64,000 bases of DNA from CAWBJO01 sp963789175. Its GTDB lineage: Bacteria; Pseudomonadota; Alphaproteobacteria; Rhizobiales; Aestuariivirgaceae. The stretch lies in contig CAWBJO010000009.1 of assembly GCA_963789175.1 (NCBI GenBank), positions 372,001-436,000 on the forward strand, written 5' to 3'. How positions within the stretch are numbered: the stretch's first letter is position 1; each line of letters starts with the position of its first letter. Positions 27,267 to 35,108 of the stretch are shown here, piece after piece. The notes under the pieces are model-generated. The model made no database searches. It was not told the DNA's origin and worked only from the letters and a program-made list of their open reading frames with translations. The position numbers were made by a program, and so were the translations under genes.

Positions 27267-28784
27267 CTACAACCCGAGGCGGCGCAGGCGCAGCGCATTG
27301 GCGACAACGCTCACCGAGCTTAGCGCCATGGCGAGCGCGGCGATCTCGGGCGACAGCAGCAACCCGAAGGCCGGATAGAGCAGGCCGGCGGCGATCGGTA
27401 CGCCGGCTGCATTGTATGCGAAGGCGAAGAACAGATTCTGGCGGATGTTGCGCATCGTGGCCCGCGACAGGCGCCAGGCGCGCACGATGCCGTGAAGGTC
27501 GCCGCGCAGGACGGTGACGTCGGCGCTCTCGATGGCGATGTCGGTGCCGGTGCCCATGGCCATTCCGACGTCGGCCGCCGCGAGGGCGGGCGCATCGTTC
27601 ACGCCGTCGCCGGCCATCGCCACGATGCGGCCCGCCGCCTTCTCGGCGACGACGAGAGCCGCCTTGCGATCGGGAAGCACCTCGGCCTCGACGATCTCGA
27701 TACCGAGGCGGCGCGCCACGGACAGCGCGGTGGTCCGATTGTCGCCGGTCGCCATGACGATGCGGATGCCGCGCGAGCGCAAAGCGGCGAGGGCGGCCGG
27801 CGTCGTTTCCCGGATGGGATCGGCGACGGCGAGGATGCCGGCGATCCGGTCATCCACGCCGACATGGACGACGGTCGCACCCTCCGAACGAAACCTCTCG
27901 GCCTCGGCGTCGAAGGCCGGCCCCGTCACGCCTCCTTCGGCCAGGAATGCCGCACTGCCGAGACGGATGCGCCGGTGCCCACTCGACCCCCCTACCCCCT
28001 TGCCTGCAACGGATGTGAAATTCGCGACGCCTTCGATCGGCAAGCCACGCTCACGGGCGGCGGCGACGATGGCGCCGGCAAGCGGATGCTCGCTTCCCTG
28101 CTCCACGCCGGCCGCAAGCTGCAGCAGTTCAGCCTCGGTCAATCCGGCGGCCGTCACCGTTCCGACCAGGGCCGGCCTGCCGCTCGTCAGCGTTCCGGTC
28201 TTGTCGACGATGAGCGTGTCGACCCGCTCGAGCCGCTCGAGCGCCTCGGCGTTGCGGATGAGGACGCCGGCCTCGGCACCGCGCCCGATCCCCACCATAA
28301 CGGCCATCGGCGTGGCAAGGCCGAGGGCGCACGGACATGCGATGATGAGCACGGCGACGGCATTGACGATCGCATAAGCGATGCTCGGTGACGGGCCCCA
28401 AACGGCCCAAACGCCGAAGGTGAGCACGGCGGCGAATACGACGAGAGGGACGAACCAGCCCGATACCCGGTCGGCCAGGCGCTGGATCGGTGCCCGGCTG
28501 CGCTGCGCCTGCGCAACCATCTGGACGATGCGCGCCAGCATGGTGTCCCGGCCGACTTTCTCGGCGCCCATGACGAACGCGCCGGAGAGATTGATCGTGC
28601 CGCCGATGACCTTGGAGCCGGGGTGCTTGGACACGGGCAGGGATTCTCCCGTCACCAAGGTTTCGTCGACGGCGCTGGCTCCATCGAGCAGCTCCCCGTC
28701 GACGGGAATTTTCTCGCCCGGACGGACCCGAATGCGGTCGCCGACGGCGATCCGATCCAGAGGCACCTGCTCCTCGGTCGCCAT
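27267..28784 (-). CDS. copA: Copper-translocating P-type ATPase, 3' part of a frameshifted gene
   Basis: Second half of a Cu+ export ATPase: the actuator loop region (VTGESLPVSKHPGS), the CPC ion motif in IIACPCALGLATPMAV, the phosphorylated Asp in VDKTGTLTSGRP, nucleotide-binding EHPLAGAIVAAA, and hinge GDGVNDAPALAAAD. The upstream half is in another frame (28129-29604). Homology passes from one to the other near 28800, between PTIARRL and APMATEEQVPLD. ATG 28784 is only the first in-frame Met after the break. The complete protein would be near 780 residues. Confidence 0.82.
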   Translation of the reverse strand: MATEEQVPLDRIAVGDRIRVRPGEKIPVDGELLDGASAVDETLVTGESLPVSKHPGSKVIGGTINLSGAFVMGAEKVGRDTMLARIVQMVAQAQRSRAPIQRLADRVSGWFVPLVVFAAVLTFGVWAVWGPSPSIAYAIVNAVAVLIIACPCALGLATPMAVMVGIGRGAEAGVLIRNAEALERLERVDTLIVDKTGTLTSGRPALVGTVTAAGLTEAELLQLAAGVEQGSEHPLAGAIVAAARERGLPIEGVANFTSVAGKGVGGSSGHRRIRLGSAAFLAEGGVTGPAFDAEAERFRSEGATVVHVGVDDRIAGILAVADPIRETTPAALAALRSRGIRIVMATGDNRTTALSVARRLGIEIVEAEVLPDRKAALVVAEKAAGRIVAMAGDGVNDAPALAAADVGMAMGTGTDIAIESADVTVLRGDLHGIVRAWRLSRATMRNIRQNLFFAFAYNAAGVPIAAGLLYPAFGLLLSPEIAALAMALSSVSVVANALRLRRLGL

Positions 28785-29604
28785 CGGCGCCAAGTCGGCG
28801 AGCAATCGTCGGTGCGAGATCGAGCAGCGCCCGGATGGCGCCCGAGGTGCGTTCTCGCGCCCTGAGCTCGAGGATCTGCCCGAGCAGCACGAGCATGGTG
28901 ATGACGGCGGCGGCCTCGAAATAGACGGCGACGGCGCCATGGTGGTCGCGAAAGGCGGCCGGGAAGATGCCCGGCGCGACGGTGGCGACGACGCTGAACA
29001 CCCAGGCGATGCCGGTGCCGAGCGCGATCAGCGTGAACATGTTGAGATTGCGCGTGCGGAGCGAGTTCCAGCCTCTGACGAAAAAGGGCCATCCCGCCCA
29101 GAGCACGACCGGGGTGGCCAAGAGAAGCTGCAGCCAATTGTTGGTGCGGCTGTCGAGCATGCCGTCGAGCCCGAGGAGGTGCGCGCCCATCTCGAGCGCC
29201 ACGACGGGAAGGGCGAGCGGCAGGCCGATTGCGAAACGCCCCGACATGTCGGCAAGCTCGGGATTGGGGCCCGCATCTCCCGTGACGAGATCGGGTTCGA
29301 GCGCCATGCCGCAGATGGGACAGGCTCCGGGCCTCGGCTGCCTCACCTCGGGGTGCATCGGGCAGGTGTAGATCGTGCCGGCCGGCACCGGCGCGGCTTC
29401 CGCGCGATCGCCCAGATATTTCTTCGGATCGGCCTCGAACTTCGCCCGGCAACCGGCTGAACAGAAATAATATGTGCGGCCGGCATGATCGGCGCGATGC
29501 ACGGCCGTATGCGGGTCGACCGTCATGCCGCAGACGGGGTCGCGAGCCGTGCGAGACGCCGGATCGCCAGGGTTCATGTGGCCGTGCGCATGGGTGGTAG
29601 ACAT
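28129..29604 (-). CDS. copA: Copper-translocating P-type ATPase, 5' part of a frameshifted gene
   Basis: First half of CopA. A His-rich start is followed by a YHS metal domain (DPVCGMTVDPHTA...YYFCSAGCRAKFE) and a heavy-metal-binding domain (YTCPMHPEVRQP...CPICGMALEP). The first membrane segments and the start of the actuator domain come next. Coding homology ends near 28800; the rest of the frame to 28129 is antisense-like nonsense. ATG 29604 lies just inside the CueR-controlled promoter. One small indel splits this gene, so copper export would be lost if the sequence is right. Confidence 0.82.
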   Translation of the reverse strand: MSTTHAHGHMNPGDPASRTARDPVCGMTVDPHTAVHRADHAGRTYYFCSAGCRAKFEADPKKYLGDRAEAAPVPAGTIYTCPMHPEVRQPRPGACPICGMALEPDLVTGDAGPNPELADMSGRFAIGLPLALPVVALEMGAHLLGLDGMLDSRTNNWLQLLLATPVVLWAGWPFFVRGWNSLRTRNLNMFTLIALGTGIAWVFSVVATVAPGIFPAAFRDHHGAVAVYFEAAAVITMLVLLGQILELRARERTSGAIRALLDLAPTIARRLGADGDRGAGASGSDRRRRPHSGPSGRENSRRRGAARWSQRRRRNLGDGRIPARVQAPRLQGHRRHDQSLRRVRHGRRESRPGHHAGAHRPDGCAGAAQPGTDPAPGRPGIGLVRPSRRIRRRAHLRRLGRLGPVTEHRLCDRQCRRRAHHRMSVRPRPCHADGRYGGDRARCRGRRPHPQRRGARAARAGRHAHRRQDRNADERQAGPGRNGDGRRIDRG

Positions 29605-29616
29605 GGCAGTCGATCT

Positions 29617-29647
29617 TCTCTACACCTTCCCATCATTGGAAGGTCAA
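29617..29647 (-). promoter_or_regulatory. CueR-type copper promoter of copA with operator palindrome
   Basis: ACCTTCC at 29624-29630 and GGAAGGT at 29638-29644 form a perfect inverted repeat with a 7-base spacer, the known CueR box. Reading the minus strand, TTGACC (29647-29642) and TAGAGA (29622-29617) are separated by 19 bases, the long spacer typical of MerR-family promoters. It lies between copA (start 29604) and cueR (start 29670). Confidence 0.85.
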
Positions 29648-29669
29648 GCAGCAATCGGGTGGGTGCCCC

Positions 29670-30074
29670 ATGAACATCGGCGATGCAGCCAGGGAAACCG
29701 GCGTACCGGCCAAGATGATCCGCTACTACGAATCGATCGGGCTCATTCCGGCTTCGCTCCGCGCCGAGAACGGCTACCGCACCTATGACGACGACGCCCT
29801 TCACAGGCTGCGCTTCGTGCGGCGGGCGCGCGACTTCGGATTCTCCATGACGCAGATCAAGGCTCTGCTGCGCCTGTGGTCGGACCGGTCGCGGCCGAGC
29901 CGCGAGGTGAAGAAGATCGCTCTCGGGCACGTCGCCGCGCTCGACGCCAAAATCGCCAAGCTCACCGGACTGCGCGACGCGCTCACTCACCTCGCCCATC
30001 GTTGCAAAGGCGACCGCCGGCCGGACTGTCCCATCCTCACCGACCTCGAGAATCCAAAGTCACTACCGCTATGA
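29670..30074 (+). CDS. cueR: MerR-family copper regulator CueR
   Basis: A 134-residue regulator: winged helix (MNIGDAARETGVPAKMIRYY...LRAENGYRTYDD), dimer helix, and a C-terminal metal loop with two cysteines in HRCKGDRRPDCPILTDLE, as in CueR/HmrR. It is divergent from copA with a consensus CueR operator between, so it should activate copA (and the DUF305 gene) when Cu+ binds. It is probably intact while its main target gene is frameshifted. Confidence 0.88.
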   Translation: MNIGDAARETGVPAKMIRYYESIGLIPASLRAENGYRTYDDDALHRLRFVRRARDFGFSMTQIKALLRLWSDRSRPSREVKKIALGHVAALDAKIAKLTGLRDALTHLAHRCKGDRRPDCPILTDLENPKSLPL

Positions 30075-30159
30075 GGCGTATGTGGCGCGGTACTCCTTCA
30101 TCCACTTGTCGGGCGCGTTTAGGGTGAACCTTCGCCCGGAAACGTCAACGACGAAATGC

Positions 30160-31323
30160 CTATACTGGCGAGCTGCGACAAACTCTAACCAAGATTTCAT
30201 ATTGGTCCACAATCCGCCTTGGTTGGTTAAAGCTCTCCATGATCTTCCGGGTGCGCTTCGCCATAAACCAGCGTGCAAATCTGCCCTGACTGCATTCGAA
30301 CCGACTTTGCAGATCCATAGGACTTGCAACGAGAGTAACAATTGTAACTCTAGCTGCATTGTTCAGAGGTGCGAGCTCCTCATCGCGGTGATACACGCCA
30401 CCGCTGCGTAGGTAGGTCCGGAAAATGTCATAAGGCAAAATTGCGCTGTCAAGCTTTGCGGGGCCTTGCGCAGTTTTCTTGAGTGCGGTGATTGGACCAT
30501 CGCTGAAAGAACGTCCTATCGCCTCCGCAACGTCGGCATCCAAGCGTCCCTCAACCAAGGCACGCAGAAATTCTGCTTTTCCGACGCCTGGCGGTCCTGC
30601 GACGACCAGAAGTTCCGTGATGTTCTGCCGCTCGGCAATTGCGATGAATCGGCCCTTGTGTTCGGAGCGCACGATGTTCACGCGGCCAAATGCGTGTCGA
30701 TGGTATACGAGAATATTTCTCAGTGCGCTCTTGGTCATGAAGTACTTCTTGAGCTTGCGGCGTCCTCCGCGCGTGTCCGCATTTACATAAATCAGAGGAA
30801 GCCTCGTCAGTACCGGACCAAGAATGGGGAACACGCTGAGCCAACGTTGATCGTGTGCATCCAAGGAAGCCATTTCGAGAATCAGATACTCGCAGGTCAC
30901 CATGACGAGATTGTCCAAAACTGAAAGCGGGTTCACCAGATGGTGAAGCACGTTCAGGCACAAGACATAGTCAAACTGCTCATCCGGGAGCGTCGCCTCT
31001 ATATCGTGCACCTGGAATTCAACGTTTAATCCGAGACAATCGGCAAGCAGCCGGTTTTTGCGGATCACGTCGGGCTCGACGTCTATACCTAGAACGCGTA
31101 TTGCGCCCCGCTTCGCTGCCTCGAAACAGAAATATCCACTACTGCAGCCAAGATCGAGTACGGACTTTCCTGCGAGACTGTCGGGAAAAATTCGAATCGC
31201 AGTTGAGGATCGATCCTGTCCCGAAGTTGCTAGGCCATAGGGCAACTCAATTCTCTGGTATCGGAACTGCTCTTTACGCAAGAGATCTTCGACTTGTTCC
31301 TTTGTCCAATGACCAAAAGGCAT
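30160..31323 (-). CDS. Fused SAM methyltransferase and P-loop NTPase domain protein (copy A), C-terminus frameshifted
   Basis: A 387-residue frame with two domains. Residues 1-215 are a class I methyltransferase (VLDLGCSSGYFCFEAAKRGA, CLNVLHHLVNPLSVLDNL). Residues about 235-387 are a small P-loop domain with Walker A GPPGVGKA at 243-250; it ends in Ala, not Ser/Thr. A later strand reads VTIVTLVASPMDLQ. The same layout recurs at 31563 and 32719. Comparison shows the last 45 residues lie in another frame ending at 30069 (SWLEFVAARQYRHFVVDV), so an indel sits near 30205. GC content is lower than in the surroundings. No named family is known to me. Confidence 0.72.
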   Translation of the reverse strand: MPFGHWTKEQVEDLLRKEQFRYQRIELPYGLATSGQDRSSTAIRIFPDSLAGKSVLDLGCSSGYFCFEAAKRGAIRVLGIDVEPDVIRKNRLLADCLGLNVEFQVHDIEATLPDEQFDYVLCLNVLHHLVNPLSVLDNLVMVTCEYLILEMASLDAHDQRWLSVFPILGPVLTRLPLIYVNADTRGGRRKLKKYFMTKSALRNILVYHRHAFGRVNIVRSEHKGRFIAIAERQNITELLVVAGPPGVGKAEFLRALVEGRLDADVAEAIGRSFSDGPITALKKTAQGPAKLDSAILPYDIFRTYLRSGGVYHRDEELAPLNNAARVTIVTLVASPMDLQSRFECSQGRFARWFMAKRTRKIMESFNQPRRIVDQYEILVRVCRSSPV

Positions 31324-31562
31324 CTTGGCCGGCCTCCTGCAAGGTTGACGATTGAAGGGTGGTATCCTAGGCTATAGCATCGCCTCCTGGCCTTCACAAA
31401 TTGTCCGGCCTCCTTTGCCGAACGTTACACTCGCTGACAAAACTCAGCCTGCCGCTGGCGGCCTAACCCAGGCGCAAACGACAAGAGAAAGATCCGCATA
31501 TTTCTTCATTCTCCTGTAATTTCCCTGATCTCATTTTTCCACCCAACCTCTCGGGCAAGACG

Positions 31563-32711
31563 ATGCTCGACCTTTCAGGTCGGGGGAAAACCCTATTGGA
31601 AGCAGCTTCGGCGAGAGGTGCGGATACGAGGGCAATGCGTGTTGATCTCGAGCGGGAACAAATACCGGGCGTGTTCGACTATATCCTCGGTCTCGATATC
31701 CTCGCGCGTGTCCGCAATCCAATGGCCGTGCTCGACAAGCTGGTGTCGGCGACTCGTGATTGTTTTATTGTTGAAATTCCTCGCTGTCGCCCTGACAGCG
31801 TCGGCTGGTGGGGAACGCTGACTATGGCAGCGCACTCGGCACTCCGCCTCCCTGCGATAACTCTTCTTCCGCTATCGAGGAAACGAGGAAATCAACAGGG
31901 ATTTCGCATAACCAGCACCGCACTTACCAGCATGCTCAAAGTCCTAAGACAGGATATTGCTCGCATCGAGATTTGTGAGGACGAAAACGGTGAACCTACA
32001 CTCTTCGTCGTGCGGAGACGCCGTATTGGGCAACTGCATGTTCTTGCGGGCGTCAATGCCGTCGGCAAGTCTCATCTACTCCATCGGCTTCGGTCAGGAG
32101 CCGAGAACGATGTCGCAAGTCAGCTAGGTATTGAGTTGTCGATGCCCTGGTCCTACTCAACCTACACTCACCTTCTCGATCAAACGCAGGAATTTTTCCC
32201 TTACCTCATCGTTCAATACAACATCACCGCTCCCGCAGTGCACGGAGATCTCTACAGACACACCCTTGGACTTCAGGACCTCATCGAAACTGCCGAAGAT
32301 ACGACGATAACCACAATGTGGCTGCCGGCTGATCTGCAGCGCGAGCGCTATCTCACTGATCGCCTGCCGCAGAGTACCGTCATGAATCCCGAACTCGCGG
32401 AGAAGCGAAGGCAGTCGAAGACACGCGATGTTGCGGCCGGTCGGAATGCCTCCTTGACGAGGTCGTTCCAGCTTCCAGGTATCCGCTCGCTTCATAGTCG
32501 AAAAAAGGCCGACAAATTGCTTGAGATCTATGGAAACGACGAACGGTTCTGGTCGATGTACGAGGATTGGTTCGGTTTCGCGAAGCGTCATGCCAACAAG
32601 AGCTTCGTTCTTCTCCAGGAACCGGATTATAGGGTCATTCCGCTGGAGTCATGGCTTAACGATCCGAGCATGTGGAAGTCCTCGACTTCGCCTGCGAACA
32701 CGTCGGGATGA
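31563..32711 (+). CDS. Methyltransferase-P-loop fusion (copy B) with decayed methyltransferase domain
   Basis: A 382-residue frame related to the proteins at 30160 and 32719. The ATG at 31563 falls inside what should be SAM motif I: upstream in-frame codons read IFPPNLSGKT, matching copy A, but a stop lies at 31464 and no start is evident. Motif I is MLDLSGRGKTLLEAASARG, without the glycine pattern, so SAM binding is doubtful. The P-loop is good (GVNAVGKS at 163-170), with TTITTMWLPADLQ later and a C-terminal YEDWFGFAKRH. It reads as a partner that kept NTPase but lost methyltransferase function. Copy C starts 8 bases after it. Confidence 0.65.
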   Translation: MLDLSGRGKTLLEAASARGADTRAMRVDLEREQIPGVFDYILGLDILARVRNPMAVLDKLVSATRDCFIVEIPRCRPDSVGWWGTLTMAAHSALRLPAITLLPLSRKRGNQQGFRITSTALTSMLKVLRQDIARIEICEDENGEPTLFVVRRRRIGQLHVLAGVNAVGKSHLLHRLRSGAENDVASQLGIELSMPWSYSTYTHLLDQTQEFFPYLIVQYNITAPAVHGDLYRHTLGLQDLIETAEDTTITTMWLPADLQRERYLTDRLPQSTVMNPELAEKRRQSKTRDVAAGRNASLTRSFQLPGIRSLHSRKKADKLLEIYGNDERFWSMYEDWFGFAKRHANKSFVLLQEPDYRVIPLESWLNDPSMWKSSTSPANTSG

Positions 32712-32718
32712 TCACACA

Positions 32719-33957
32719 ATGCAACCCCGATACCCTGATAAGCCCGAATTGAACGAAGTTGCGGACTTCATAAAGACCGAAAAGCTGCGGTATCAGCGAC
32801 TGTCCATCGCCGGCGAAGGTACCGAGGGCCACGACCGCAGCTACCTGAACGACGTCGTGTTCGGGCAGGACTTCACCGGACTTACCCTGCTAGATGTCGG
32901 AAGCTATCTCGGGTACTTCTGCCTCGAGGCCCTGGAACGCGGTGCCGCCGCCGCGACAGGCATCGAGCCGGATGCCGAAAGCGTTCGACAAGCCAGGGAC
33001 CTCGCCAAGTTCAAATCACTCAATCCCGAGTACATCTGCGAGGACTTCGAGCGGTACGATTTTTCCGGCCTCACCTTCGATGTCGTGATCTGCCTGAACG
33101 TGCTGCATCACATGTATGACAGCGTCCACTCGCTCAGGCGCATGATGACTCTCGCGCGTCGGCGCCTCGTCATAGAATTCGCTGTTCCCACCCTAAAGGA
33201 TGTGCTTACCGGCAAAGCCGCCCTTTCTGCGCTGGTGTCACGCTGCAGTCCGTCCATTTTGCTTGGGTCACCTCGCAAGACCGTCGACGTCGCGTCCCGG
33301 ACCTTCCTGTTCTCGAAGCAGTCGATGCAGGTCCTGTTCAATAAGCATACGTCCGTGTTTGAGCCCATCCAGGTTCGCAGGTCGCCCTTCAAAGGCCGCC
33401 TGATCGCGGTGGGCACCAAGCGCCACATCAAGCATCTCGCGGTCATCGCGGGCCCGACATCGAGTGGCAAGAGTTCGCTCATTCGCCGCCTCCAAACCGA
33501 CGCGGCACTCCGGGAACAGTTCGGCTTGGACGGCGATCCATGGCTGATCAACAATGCGCATCTGGCCGCTCTGCCCACGGGCACCATCGAACGCCTCATT
33601 CTGCACTACGACCTGATGCGACCCTACCGCAGAAGCATTCGAACCTACGAGCGGGACCCGGCCCTGGACATACTCCAAGTCGCCGAACGAACCACCATAC
33701 TGACGATCGTCACCGCACAGCCAAAACTTCAGAAGCAGCTGATCGATAGCGAATTGTCCGGCTACAAGTGGCGAACCTCCGCCAGGCATTGGGACATTCA
33801 GGAGCGCTATGCGGATCGACGATTTCTTGTCGGCTGGTACGAATCCTGGATGTCGTTCGTAGCGAAGAAGGTAAGCAACACGACGCATTTCGTCGTGAAC
33901 AACGAGGGACATGCGTTTGTCGGGAAGCCCCCCGCCGAGTGGACCAGCCTCCTATAG
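32719..33957 (+). CDS. Fused SAM methyltransferase and P-loop NTPase domain protein (copy C), intact
   Basis: A 412-residue protein, the only intact-looking member of the trio. SAM motif LLDVGSYLGYFCLEALERGA is at about 57-76 and CLNVLHHMYDSVHSLRRM is the post-motif. The P-loop domain starts near 235, with Walker A GPTSSGKS at 245-252. ILHYDLMRPY and TTILTIVTAQPKLQKQL follow, recalling small-molecule kinases. The end, WYESWMSFVAKK, is shared by the family. ATG 32719 lies 8 bases after copy B; the frame is open upstream but overlaps copy B. Neighbours suggest a surface glycan role; the reaction is not established. Confidence 0.75.
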   Translation: MQPRYPDKPELNEVADFIKTEKLRYQRLSIAGEGTEGHDRSYLNDVVFGQDFTGLTLLDVGSYLGYFCLEALERGAAAATGIEPDAESVRQARDLAKFKSLNPEYICEDFERYDFSGLTFDVVICLNVLHHMYDSVHSLRRMMTLARRRLVIEFAVPTLKDVLTGKAALSALVSRCSPSILLGSPRKTVDVASRTFLFSKQSMQVLFNKHTSVFEPIQVRRSPFKGRLIAVGTKRHIKHLAVIAGPTSSGKSSLIRRLQTDAALREQFGLDGDPWLINNAHLAALPTGTIERLILHYDLMRPYRRSIRTYERDPALDILQVAERTTILTIVTAQPKLQKQLIDSELSGYKWRTSARHWDIQERYADRRFLVGWYESWMSFVAKKVSNTTHFVVNNEGHAFVGKPPAEWTSLL

Positions 33958-33988
33958 TGGCCGCGGAAACGAGCGCGGGAAAAACCAG

Positions 33989-35104
33989 CTAAGAAGATCG
34001 CCTGCTGTTCATGATTTCGATCCCGACCTTCAGAATTTCCTCCACCCGGCCTCGCAAGCGCCGGGCATAGGCGTGATTGTCCGACGGGGAAAGGAAGTCA
34101 GCCTGCCGTTCGATGCGCGTCGCGAGGACCGCGATCATCGAGAGCAGCAACTGAGACTCGATATTGAGTGTTGATGGGGCCGCAAAGCGGTCGGCGTAGC
34201 GCGACATGATCTCCAAAACGTATCCGCGAACCTGGGTGGCGAGCCTGAATACGTCGGTTAGGGCGAGGGTAAGCCTGGCGTACTCCCAATCAAGAATGCG
34301 AAACCGGCCTTCCTCCTCGAGGATGTTGCTCAGCGCAAGGTCGCCGTGGCACATCACCCCTGCGACACGCTCGTCGAGCATCCCGGGGCTATTCAAGATC
34401 GCGTGCACGCGCCTGCGCAATTCCGCATCGATCGCCAGACCCACGCCCGTCGCATATCGTTCGACGATCTGCCACTCCGCCTGCGGATCAAACAAGTCGC
34501 CGAGTCGCCGCGGCATCAAACCGTTGGCGAGCTGAAAGTCCACAATGCACGCCGCCAACGGCCCGGCCGCCGCACGAAAGCGGTTGAGCGGTCTTCCTAG
34601 AACGAGCTCCTCGGCGATAAAGTGGCAGTCATCACCACTTCCAGTCATTCTGATAGCCGGGACATCGGCGTATTTTCCAGGCCGGAGATCGGATCTCGCT
34701 TCGATCTCGCGGGCGAAGCGCTCGCGATATTGCCTGCGTCCGGGATTTCCGACCTTGATCGAAAGGCGGGCGTCGATAAAGAAGCCGCGCATGTTCGCCT
34801 TCAACAGAATAGCGTCCGCGTCGGAAGCAATACTCACCGGGGGTCGACAGACCGAGGCCAAGGGGAATAGCCAAGGGAGAGTCCCATTGTTCCTAAGTAG
34901 AAGCCGGAGCGGCTTTGCTCGCGCGGCACTGGAATAAAGAGAGGATACGGCCTCGGCGGAGACAAACCAGCGGCCGAGCCTGACGAACTGGCGAACGCGG
35001 GGCGGCCGACTATCGAACACTTCTGACTCGGCCGTGTAGAGACTGCGGAGTGCCACTTCAAATCCGTGGCTCCAGTCTTTGACATTAGTCTCGTGAATCG
35101 GCAC
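33989..35104 (-). CDS. Aminoglycoside phosphotransferase (APH)-like kinase family protein
   Basis: A 371-residue protein with an APH/choline-kinase-type catalytic core: Brenner motif CHGDLALSNIL (His253, Asp255, Asn260) and metal-binding Asp272 in ILDWEYA. The N-terminal 130 residues are less typical and may bind the acceptor; the nucleotide Lys could lie in DARLSIKVG. The glycan setting suggests a small hydroxylated substrate such as a sugar or choline-like headgroup rather than an antibiotic. It is convergent with copy C and followed on the same strand by a methyltransferase gene upstream (35109). Confidence 0.72.
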   Translation of the reverse strand: MPIHETNVKDWSHGFEVALRSLYTAESEVFDSRPPRVRQFVRLGRWFVSAEAVSSLYSSAARAKPLRLLLRNNGTLPWLFPLASVCRPPVSIASDADAILLKANMRGFFIDARLSIKVGNPGRRQYRERFAREIEARSDLRPGKYADVPAIRMTGSGDDCHFIAEELVLGRPLNRFRAAAGPLAACIVDFQLANGLMPRRLGDLFDPQAEWQIVERYATGVGLAIDAELRRRVHAILNSPGMLDERVAGVMCHGDLALSNILEEEGRFRILDWEYARLTLALTDVFRLATQVRGYVLEIMSRYADRFAAPSTLNIESQLLLSMIAVLATRIERQADFLSPSDNHAYARRLRGRVEEILKVGIEIMNSRRSS

Positions 35105-35108
35105 GCAG

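Noticed and set aside
33989..35104. Antibiotic resistance kinase
   Set aside because: The APH motifs are real, but the N-terminus is atypical and all neighbours concern glycans, so a resistance role is not supported.
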